DNA from: Dolomedes plantarius
Taxonomy: Eukaryota > Arthropoda > Arachnida > Araneae > Dolomedidae
Assembly: GCA_907164885.2 (NCBI GenBank)
Contig: OU015496.1
Span: 163,419,850 to 163,483,849 of the forward strand
Direction of reading: 5' to 3'
Length of the DNA stretch: 64,000 bases
Each line of letters starts with the position of its first letter. Position 1 is the stretch's first letter. The translations under genes and the position numbers were made by a program. A model generated the notes under the pieces. The model did no database searches. It saw nothing but the letters and a program-made list of their open reading frames with translations, and was not told the DNA's origin. This document shows, one piece after another, positions 58,701-64,000 of the stretch.

Positions 58701-59981
58701 CGTAATGGGGGATAAGGGAGCGGAACGCTGCCTAGTACAGTACACTAGAGTGTAAGTTGTTCGTTCAGTAGAGTGTACGATTTTAGAGATCAGTAGATTT
58801 TTGAAATGGATTTGAAAGAACCTGTGAACGTCTCAGATGAGAGTGAAGGTGAAGCAGACGGTGGCAGCGAACAGAGTGTATCCCACTGAGACGCCGCTGC
58901 TGCATTTGATGTAGCGCTACGCTACATAGAGCAACACTTCGCGCGACCAGAAAGGACACCATTTTTCTGACGCGTTGGCGTAATTTGGCTTCAAGGGAGA
59001 AGTATTCTTCTCTTCGACAAAAAAAAATTAACGGATTTTTTTGAAACTAATGTAGTTCAGTAATAATTAGTTCAGTACACTGTCTAACTTTTAATTTTCT
59101 TTAAATTTTCAGAAATATACTTTATATTACTAAGCCTCACTGTGGTTTTATTGTAACCTTAGTTTCTTTTTTACTTTTGATTTCGGATTAAGCGGACTTT
59201 CGGATTATCGAAGTTCGGATTACTGAGACTCCACTGCATTTTCATCCATATCTTTAGTCTAAATATGCTTTGTTTTCAAATCCATATCTGCCATCTGTCT
59301 TTTAAAAGAATTTTTAGCATGATGCTTATTTTGATGAGATTGGGAAACAAGATAAAGACTCGTGCGTTCGCCTACATATTTAGGACTTCTGGCTTAGTGA
59401 TGGCGCCACGTCAGTCAATGAAACTTTTGATTTTTAATAACCCACCTCTAGGACATTTAACTAAATGGCCTTCATTTCATTTTTAGTCCAAACTACTTCG
59501 TTACTTTTATTGCTGCAGATGAGCAAACTGAGGCAAGTAAGAGCAAAAATCGATGTAGCATTGCACATATGTTTTGCCGTTGCTATGGGTTCCTCAGCAA
59601 GGCAAAACAGACGAGCATGCTATAGGGAGTGGAATTCCTAAGGAGGAATTTCCGTAAATTTTTCCTTGTGATTGACAAAGTGAAGTCAACCAGCCAAGTA
59701 CGGTTGTTAGTTCTACACTAGTCTTCATTTTCTCTACTATATTTCAATATGCTTTTTATAGAAAAAGCATCGATCTGTTTTCATCAAGAAATCCTAAATT
59801 CTACAATCTTGACTTTTGGAATCATTTATACCACTTTTTAGTTTTTCCTATCATACCTGAAACTCTACAGTACGTTGAGCAGAAAATCTACGACAATGCA
59901 GAGTGCGGTCAATACTATGGAGGAGATGTAGTAGAGGACTCTAAGATATGCGCCGGTGACACATTCCATGGAATTTGTAAT
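44227..59981 (+). CDS. Protease gene C: secreted S1A serine protease, exons 1-6, 3' end outside the window
   Basis: Exons are 44227-44283, 48554-48572, 49659-49723, 50768-50856, 53831-54102 and 59842-59981; phases match gene B. Total coding length here is 642 nt (214 codons). The signal peptide is MAIRILLLAVFMHTALA, then propeptide RTIYETLEETDETAR and mature start VVGG. H57 (TAAHC) and D102 (NDIAI) are intact; the S195 exon lies beyond 64000. Residue 189 is Gly and 190 Ile in FHGICN, so Arg/Lys specificity is unlikely. Cys at position 44 (ICTCSII) and in PICIARS are both absent from gene B and could form an extra disulphide. Frame and splice sites are undamaged, so this copy looks functional as far as it can be seen. 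Role by family: an extracellular endopeptidase needing activation by a trypsin-like enzyme. Confidence 0.85.
44444..44530 (-). repeat. SINE family 1, 3' fragment
   Basis: GGTTTGGTTTAAATTGAGCG, ACACGAGGTCTAATTAGACC and TTAAAGCAAATTC match the tail and body of the SINE on the minus strand. Confidence 0.75.
44698..44705 (+). promoter_or_regulatory. TATA-like box in intron 1 of gene C
   Basis: TATAAATA in a GC-richer context (GGTATAAATACCCAGCAGC). It could be an LTR promoter, an alternative promoter or chance; no exon follows that I can support. Confidence 0.25.
45191..45223. repeat. Perfect 33-nt hairpin palindrome
   Basis: GTTATTAATCAGTGAT, one A, then ATCACTGATTAATAAC: 16-bp arms with a 1-nt loop, no mismatch. 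Confidence 0.95.
45360..46290 (+). repeat. Degenerate short-period repeat in intron 1 of gene C
   Basis: Diverged units with phrases such as GTTCCCAAAATTCCAG, CCCAAAAGTTCTCAG, GTTCCTGAAACTC and TTTCTAAAATTCTCAG. The same type of repeat fills part of intron 1 of gene B. Confidence 0.5.
46291..48553. other. Intron 1 of gene C, remainder
   Basis: AT-rich sequence; no transposase, terminal repeats or exon supported. Ends in the acceptor TTTTCTTGCAG. Confidence 0.55.
48554..48572 (+). CDS. Gene C exon 2 (19-nt microexon, propeptide)
   Basis: ATT TAT GAA ACA CTA GAA G between TTTTCTTGCAG and GTAAGAAA; phase 0 in, phase 1 out, as in gene B. Confidence 0.75.
48573..49658. other. Intron 2 of gene C
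   Basis: A GC-richer block at about 48790-49135 (CCCGGACGGTCAGTCC ... CTCATAGGCGAGTAACG) stands out from its AT-rich surroundings and is probably an unidentified repeat. No gene is supported. Confidence 0.45.
49659..49723 (+). CDS. Gene C exon 3 (activation site)
   Basis: Encodes ETDETARVVGGKDAASGQ and FPWA, with R-VVGG as the cleavage site. It has 65 nt, the same length and phases as gene B exon 3. Confidence 0.92.
49724..50767. other. Intron 3 of gene C
   Basis: AT-rich intron. A CATCACTGACCTCA ... GAGGTCAGTGATG inverted repeat lies at about 50363-50412. A (CG)n-like CCCGCGCGCGCGCG run occurs at 50264-50276. Confidence 0.6.
50768..50856 (+). CDS. Gene C exon 4 (His57)
   Basis: Encodes AALYKNGDFICTCSII and VLTAAHCVVT (last codon split, phase 2). 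H57, C42 and C58 are present, plus an extra Cys at position 44. Confidence 0.93.
51171..51533 (+). repeat. tRNA-derived SINE, family 2
   Basis: The head has an A-box TAGCATAATGG and B-box GGATTGAATCC at tRNA-like spacing. A GC-richer body of about 250 bp follows (ATATGGGCACGTTAAATC, GATACCATCCCTCC) and the tail is (CAA)n. It is unrelated to family 1. Confidence 0.75.
51541..51690 (-). repeat. SINE family 1, degenerate copy
   Basis: ACGAGGGCTAATT, GAACGGCTACAAATATT and GACTATCATCCGG follow the order of the family 1 SINE read on the minus strand. It sits immediately after the family 2 SINE. Confidence 0.55.
51700..53275. other. Intron 4 of gene C, middle part
   Basis: AT-rich with a (TA)n tract at 52743-52791; no gene supported. 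Confidence 0.55.
53280..53465 (-). repeat. SINE family 1, strongly degenerate copy
   Basis: GAGACCTACAAGTTAATGCC, TCAATCGGCAGCAAACATAC, TTTGAACCCGTAGATTCTGG and CATTCGGCC follow the SINE order on the minus strand. Confidence 0.6.
53831..54102 (+). CDS. Gene C exon 5 (Asp102)
   Basis: Enters in phase 2 after CTATTGCTAG. Encodes DGRTEPASIFHAIANVKK, AHPEYSESNIENDIAIFR with D102, then QPICIARSDTS and ATAMGWGDTMRFR. 272 nt, identical in length to gene B exon 5; phase 1 donor AGTAAGTAG. Confidence 0.94.
54103..54840. other. Intron 5 of gene C, first part
   Basis: No gene or clear repeat supported. Confidence 0.5.
54844..55469. mobile_element. MITE of about 625 bp with inverted ends
   Basis: GGCCGTCCGCACACGGAGC at the left is mirrored by GTGTGCGGACGGCC at the right, with further inner similarity (ACTCAAAAGAAACT / GTTTCCTTTGAGT). 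Several GAGTCGC/CAGTCGC units occur inside. Family not assigned; the target duplication is unclear. Confidence 0.7.
56029..56100 (+). repeat. tRNA-like fragment inside the transposon
   Basis: CGCGGTTCAAACCCCGAGGG contains a perfect B-box (GGTTCAAACCC) with a plausible T-arm. The A-box side is weak, so this is a tRNA-derived fragment at most. Confidence 0.3.
56290..57038 (+). pseudogene. Transposase pseudogene (HTH N-terminus plus DDE C-terminus), shortened
   Basis: ATG 56290 opens MAEYSKAEYCEMVLLYGECG and continues ARLYRKSFNAGPHPSHQNI, an HTH of the DUF4817 type. After RLRE the frame is lost. The C-terminal part PDLTPLDFYLWGYLKQQVY, DLKRRITDACVNVSRSV and IQMCIAADGEKFEHLK is readable to TAA 57038. 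The middle of the catalytic domain is shortened and shifted, so it is inactive. Confidence 0.8.
57400..58109 (+). mobile_element. Helitron-like non-autonomous element
   Basis: Begins with ACTGACTTACTGACTTACTG and GCACAGACCAAACCGCTGG, followed by GGCTGAAATTTTGCATG. It ends CGTAGCGAAGCACGGGTATT then CAGCTAG followed by T. The CTAG-T end and these phrases recall arthropod Helitron-type repeats; no RepHel protein is present. The start directly follows the TA of the preceding transposon. Confidence 0.5.
58110..58500. other. Intron 5 of gene C
   Basis: AT-rich, nothing recognised. Confidence 0.5.
58507..59236 (+). mobile_element. pogo/Tigger-like element, internally deleted
   Basis: CAGTGGAGTCCCAATAATCC at the left mirrors ACTGAGACTCCACTG at the right, with TCGGATTAAGCG repeats inside both ends. 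TA precedes the left end. A transposase C-terminal remnant lies in the middle. Confidence 0.8.
58806..58990 (+). pseudogene. Tigger-like transposase C-terminal remnant
   Basis: Reads MDLKEPVNVSDESEGEADG, EQSVSH, stop, then AAAFDVALRYIEQHF, which fits the acidic linker and helix near the C-terminus of Tigger-type transposases. The catalytic core is deleted. Confidence 0.6.
59237..59841. other. Intron 5 of gene C, last part
   Basis: No gene supported; ends in acceptor CACTTTTTAG. Confidence 0.55.
59842..59981 (+). CDS. Gene C exon 6 (S1-pocket exon)
   Basis: Two bases complete the split Ile codon, then 46 codons read FPIIPETLQYVEQKIYDN, AECGQYYGGDVVEDSKIC and AGDTFHGICN before GTAAGTAA in phase 0. 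C168, C182 and C191 are present; 189 is Gly. The open start shows what gene B exon 6 has lost. Confidence 0.93.
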
Positions 59982-60489
59982 GTAAGTAAAAAAAAAAATG
60001 ATTTTACTCATATAAATCGCCAACTTCTGTCCTCAAGGGTCTATAATATGTATCTGCTAATTTTAACCACCTTAATACACGAGGGTTGTAAATAAATTAG
60101 TGGCAACGTAGCCCGGAAAGTCGTTGAACATCGGGCATGCGCAAACAGGATATCGGAGGAGGTGGAGCTGTTATCAATGTGTAGAGTGCATAAAACCGTC
60201 GATCCAGTAGAAGGGGTAGTTGATGAAGTGGACAGTGTTGATTCTTCCGCTCTAAATCATGTTTACAAAAAGTGATCAGCGGTAGGGGATTAAAATGGAG
60301 GTTGCTCGTGGCTACAGCACCATCAGCGTCCTGCTGCATATTCCCATTCCTTAAATGAAATCGCGCCATTACATCGTTTGGCGGCTGCTGATTGGTCAAT
60401 TGAGTTTGAATCGGTATTTGTGTATTTGATGCGCTGATGCTTTTGCAAGCATTTCCGTTTTTGAAGAATCAAAACTTCCATCACTATTT

Positions 60490-60687
60490 TTGAACGAAAT
60501 AGAATCTATTTCAAATAATAGTATCGTAGTACGCAGTAACGTTCAAAATTTAACGGATTGCAATAAATGGGTCAAGCAATTTGGGGAATTGACAAATATG
60601 CAGTGGAACTCAAGATCGTTAAATCCATCTGGCACCCGTTTTGTTTGCCCGCAAGTATTACTTTGCTATATTAAGTTGTTTTCATAA
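60490..60687 (+). pseudogene. Short conserved open frame in the left palindrome arm
   Basis: The arm reads MNEIESISNNSIVVRSN, then DCNKWVKQFGELTNMQWN and GTRFVCPQ. The W-x-x-x-F ... T-x-x-x-W pattern faintly recalls the N-terminus of MULE/SWIM-type transposase-derived proteins. GTATTA after the CPQ codon could be a splice donor, so this may be a captured exon. The copy at 61076-61312 has a few substitutions but stays open. Confidence 0.4.
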
Positions 60688-61075
60688 TTCAAATATAGTT
60701 TTCTTTCTTATACGTTTAAAATAATAAAATAAGCCATCTTTAATGACAAGGAAGATTGATTATTTCAATTTTTTTATTTATTAAGTTATTCATTTGTTAA
60801 TGTAAAAGCAAATGCATATGTATTCATGTACACATCGAAATGACAAGCTATTTTTATGTAAAGATTTTTGACTTAAATTCTTTCATAGTTCCATGTAAGT
60901 AAGCATTTTAAATCAAAATTTTCTACTTAAGAAATTTGAATGATTTCTGATTATATGAATGCATTTCTGAGTACATGAATGCATATCCTTTTGCTTTTAC
61001 ATTAACAGATGAAAACTTAATAAATAAAAAAATGAACTAATCAACGTTCCTTGTCATTAAAGATGGCTTATTTTA

Positions 61076-61312
61076 TTATCTTAAACGTATAACAAAGAAA
61101 ACTATATTTGAATAATGAAAACAACTTAATAATATAGCAAAGTATACTTGCGGGCAAACAAAACGGGTGCCACATGGATTTGACGATCTTGAGTTCCACT
61201 GCATGTTTGTCAATTCCCCAAATTGCTTGACCCATTTATTGCAATCCATTAAATTTTGAACGTTAGTGCGTAATACGATACTATTATTTGAAATAGATTC
61301 TATTTCGTTCAA
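61076..61312 (-). pseudogene. Same conserved open frame in the right palindrome arm
   Basis: The inverted twin of 60490-60687. It differs at scattered residues (VLRTN, NLMDC, SSNPCGTR) and is open to 61076. Confidence 0.4.
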
Positions 61313-61479
61313 AAATAGTGATGGAAGCTTTGATTCTTGAAAAACAGAAATTCTTGCATAAGCATCAGCACATCAAATACACAAATACCGATGCAAACTC
61401 AATTGACCAATCAGAAGCCGCCAAACGATGTAATGGCGCGATTTCATGTAATGAATGGGAATATGCCGCCCGGCTATAT

Positions 61480-61763
61480 GGCGTAAACGTCCACGTTTAT
61501 TGCGAGACAAATCTCCCTATCGTATTGCATGGCATTGCTCGTTGTCATGTTGCACGATCTGTATATGATCTTTTGCGACAGTGGTCTTGGGAGTTGTTGG
61601 AACACCCTCCGTACTCCCCTGGCACGACCTCTTACCTAAGTTGAAACAGGGTTTAAACCCCTTTCAACTTAGGTTTTTAGGTTTAAACCCCTTCGAGGCA
61701 TCAGATTTCCTGACGGGCTGTGATGCCCTCTGTGATCCGAGCAGTAGGGCGCTCTGTCGCTGA
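61480..61763 (+). pseudogene. mariner-like transposase remnant in the foldback element
   Basis: Reads VLHGIARCHVARSVYDLLRQ and LEHPPYSPG, then in another frame HDLLPKLKQG. This matches the segment from the second to the third catalytic residue of mariner transposases, but the usual DNA(R) reads GIA(R), so the Asp is lost. A tandem duplication of the AACCCCTTTCAACTTAGG type interrupts it near 61650-61690. Confidence 0.6.
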
Positions 61764-61943
61764 TATCAACACACAACATCTTGCCAACGGTATCCTACGG
61801 CTTTCTGACATCTGTCAAAAGGTCCTGACATCTGTCAAACTTTTCTGGTGATTATATTGAAGTAAATTAATGCAATTTTGCATGTACGTTCATTAAAAAA
61901 GCTTTTCCGGGTATGTTGCCATTACTTTATTTACAACCCTCGT

Positions 61944-62305
61944 AGATTAAAATTTTTAATCAAAAAAAATTTTAATTATTTTTTTTATGTGAAATGAATT
62001 CTGTACTTTTAAAATAAAACTGTGTTTGTAACAGAGATCTATAGGTTGAGGAAAAAAATTTTTGACATGTAGTACTGAAATTTTAACTATTCTCAAATTG
62101 ACCTACTGCTATGAAAATAGTTGTTTTGATCATTTTGGAAGACTTTTTATCACTTTTAGACTACATATGCATTATTTTCAAATTCCATGCGTGCCATCTG
62201 TCTTTAAAAAGAGGAATTTTTATTTCACGAAAATATTTTTTTTCAGAAAAAAAAATGTCACTAGCTTAAATAACATAATTCGGAAGTGAAGCTGAAAGAA
62301 AGTAA
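61944..62305. other. Intron 6 of gene C, part
   Basis: AT-rich, nothing recognised. Confidence 0.5.
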
Positions 62306-62310
62306 AATGC

Positions 62311-62735
62311 TAAGACTGCTGTGTACTAACCCTATTGGATTAATGTTAACCTATGTTAACCTATGGAGAAAATGTGTCCAAGAATTGCCCACTTGGATTG
62401 AAAAGGGTTTTTTTTTTAAAAAATTGTCCTCCGTAGTAGAGAAAGAAATTTTACACCTTAGGGAATTTTTCATTTAAAAAAATGCAAATATTTTAAAATT
62501 TAAATTATTCGGGGGAAAAAACTGGTATAGTGTGTTTTAAACGTTCCTAATTCCTTTGGTGTACGACATTTATAAAATGAATCATGTTGCAAGATGCAGA
62601 AAAGTTCAGGCTATCTGAAAATACTATTTTTATTCGCTTATAAGCATTTATGAAGCTGTAAATAGTAGACAATTTTTTTCATCGGTTAACACTGAGGTGA
62701 GTTAATGCAATTGAGTTAGTACACAACAGCTTTAA
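62311..62735 (+). mobile_element. Foldback/MITE family M1, copy 2 (uninterrupted)
   Basis: GTGTACTAACCCTATTGGAT at the left and an inverted AATGCAATTGAGTTAGTACAC at the right frame a body shared with 19186-19896, without the 290-bp insertion of that copy. A small internal duplication ATGTTAACCTATGTTAACC is seen near the left end. Confidence 0.7.
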
Positions 62736-62869
62736 CACAACTCACATTCACACACAACTCATTCAAAAGAATTTCATTTAAAAAATGTGTTTATACACAG
62801 TAATGAGCGGGGCCAGCTAAAGGGTTTGGTATCTTAAAAACATCGAATGAGGGCAGCCCCTCTCCCACT

Positions 62870-63100
62870 CAAATTATTCGGGGGGAAAATCTGGTGTGTT
62901 TTAAACGATCAATTCCTTTGGTGGACGAAATTTATAAAATGAATCCTGTTGCAAGCTGCAGAAATGTTTAGGCTTTCTGAAAATACCATTTTTATTTGAT
63001 TATCAGTATTTATGTAGCTGTGAATAGTAAGAAAATTTTCTCCATAGGTTAACATTGAAGCAAGCGAATCCAGTAGGGTTGGTAGACAACAGCCTTAAGG
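62870..63100 (+). repeat. M1 family, right-half fragment
   Basis: AATTATTCGGGGGGAAAATC, CCTTTGGTGGACGAAATT, AATCCTGTTGCAAGCTGCAG and the end GCGAATCCAGTAGGGTTG repeat the right half of copies 1 and 2. Confidence 0.7.
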
Positions 63101-63646
63101 CTCAAAATAAATGACTTATCACCAAAAGTCGTCACCAAAAATATTTCGAAGGATTCACGCAAATTACTTCTCATAACAATTACGAATAATGAACTTCGAA
63201 ACGGATTTATTAGTTTAGATTATTTCAAAATAAACCTTCATTTGAGATTAATTCCGAAATAAGATTGAATACTTTATGATTTATACATTAAGTGTCATAA
63301 ATCACATTTAAGACACCTTATAATTTTATACAATTGTGATCCGACTGAAACAATTTATTGGAAATAAAATCAAACGAGTAACGTAATATTATTTCAGACC
63401 ACGTAAAGAGGATGCGAGGGAAACCACAACTTCCCTTTATTTTAGTCCTATGCATTTTAACGTAGGATTACATTCATCCATAGCGGTCCTTCAGAAAGCA
63501 AAATTTTAGACGCTAAAACCATCCGTCCATCCATCCTCGCGAGTTTTAATTTTGACAGCGTGTCAAACCCAGTCTGTATCGCTTCGACAGTAAACAGTTA
63601 AACGGAAAAGTACCAAAATGCGTTTAAAATTTTTACATGCATATAT
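63101..63646. other. Intron 6 of gene C, nothing recognised
   Basis: AT-rich, no supported exon; the GDSGGP exon is not present before the window edge. Confidence 0.6.
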
Positions 63647-63667
63647 GTATATATATATATATATATA
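63647..63667. repeat. Short (TA)n tract
   Basis: TA run directly followed by the terminus CAGGTGGCTATC. Confidence 0.95.
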
Positions 63668-64000
63668 CAGGTGGCTATCAAAATAATGGAAACATTTATG
63701 AATAACATGAAATTCTTTATTTATAGGGCATAGGTCCATCTATGGCATTTAATTCCACCTGAATTCACTAAGGAATTAAATTATGCAAGTCATGAATAGT
63801 GGTTAAGGGAATATTATACCATTCTTTATGGGTAAATCGTCGATGTTCTTGTAGAGATGCTAATGGTGGATGTCGATTCCTGACTCTATTCTCTAATACA
63901 GACCATAGAAGTTCGATGATATTGAGGTTTAGGGACTTGTGCGGGCCTGATAGAGTTTGACTTGGTCTTATGTTCCTCAAACTACGACCTGAAACGTCTA
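63668..64000 (-). mobile_element. Tc1-like transposon cut by the window edge
   Basis: The terminus CAGGTGGCTATCAAAATAA abuts TA repeats. A transposase C-terminus lies on the minus strand. Confidence 0.8.
63768..63980 (-). pseudogene. Tc1-like transposase C-terminal part (partial)
   Basis: Reads SLNLNIIELLWSVLENRVRN, RHPPLASLQEHRR, EWYNIPLTTIHDLHNLIP and a stop. IIELLW holds the catalytic Glu. Reading upstream is cut by the window, so intactness cannot be judged; the frame upstream of 63980 looks shifted. Confidence 0.75.

Larger units (their letters stand above)
60078..61943. mobile_element. Foldback element of about 1.87 kb with 500-bp inner palindrome arms
   Basis: Outer ends CACGAGGGTTGTAAATAAA and TTTATTTACAACCCTCG are inverted. 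Inner arms 60334-60836 and 60974-61466 are long inverted copies of each other with a spacer of about 137 bp. Both arms carry the same short open frame. Near the right end a mariner-like remnant is seen. Confidence 0.88.

Noticed and set aside
60000..64000. The last exon (GDSGGP) of gene C inside the window
   Set aside because: No GDSGGP-coding sequence with a suitable acceptor was found after 59981; it must lie beyond the edge.

Overview
The window looks like nuclear DNA of an arthropod, most likely an arachnid and probably an orb-weaving spider. The evidence is AT-rich sequence with split genes and GT-AG introns, long (TA)n tracts, tRNA-derived SINEs, and many Tc1, mariner, pogo, hAT, Harbinger and Ty3/Gypsy relics. 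The spider assignment rests on my memory of similar Tcb1/Tcb2-type transposase families in orb-weaver genomes and was not checked.

The only cellular genes I can support form a tandem cluster of secreted chymotrypsin-fold (S1A) serine proteases, all on the + strand. Gene A is represented by its last exon only (2334-2519). Gene B runs from 13667 to 39767 in seven exons. Gene C starts at 44227 and has six exons inside the window, the last at 59842-59981; its active-site serine exon should lie beyond the right edge. B and C share intron phases (0,1,0,2,1,0) and nearly identical exon lengths (72/57, 22/19, 65/65, 89/89, 272/272 nt). They encode a signal peptide, a short acidic propeptide ending in Arg, the mature start IIGG or VVGG, H57 in TAAHC, D102 in NDIAI and, where present, S195 in GDSGGP. 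The residue at position 189 is Gly, so trypsin-type Arg/Lys specificity is unlikely and a hydrophobic or collagenase-like pocket is more probable.

Gene B appears damaged. A Ty3/Gypsy relic (about 33735-38212) abuts exon 6 and has removed its splice acceptor and first codons.

Layout: 1-2333 intron of gene A; 2520-13620 intergenic with Tc1, pogo, mariner and Tcb1-type relics; 13621-39767 gene B; 39768-44160 intergenic, including a duplicated 3' flank, a SINE insertion, an AT-centred palindrome and a small MITE; 44163-64000 gene C, whose later introns carry an element with about 320 bp terminal repeats, a Helitron-like tail, a pogo relic, a 1.9 kb foldback and other repeats.

The most striking structure is intron 5 of gene B. 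At 24045-32388 six TA-targeting DNA transposons of four families lie end to end, separated only by TA-rich spacers (6-44 bp of TA repeat at five of the six boundaries counted, longer and mixed before the last element). Most other Tc1/pogo relics in the window also touch a (TA)n tract. No rRNA gene, CRISPR array or intact transposase was found. The longest open transposase frame (347 codons) hides a compensated multiple frameshift.
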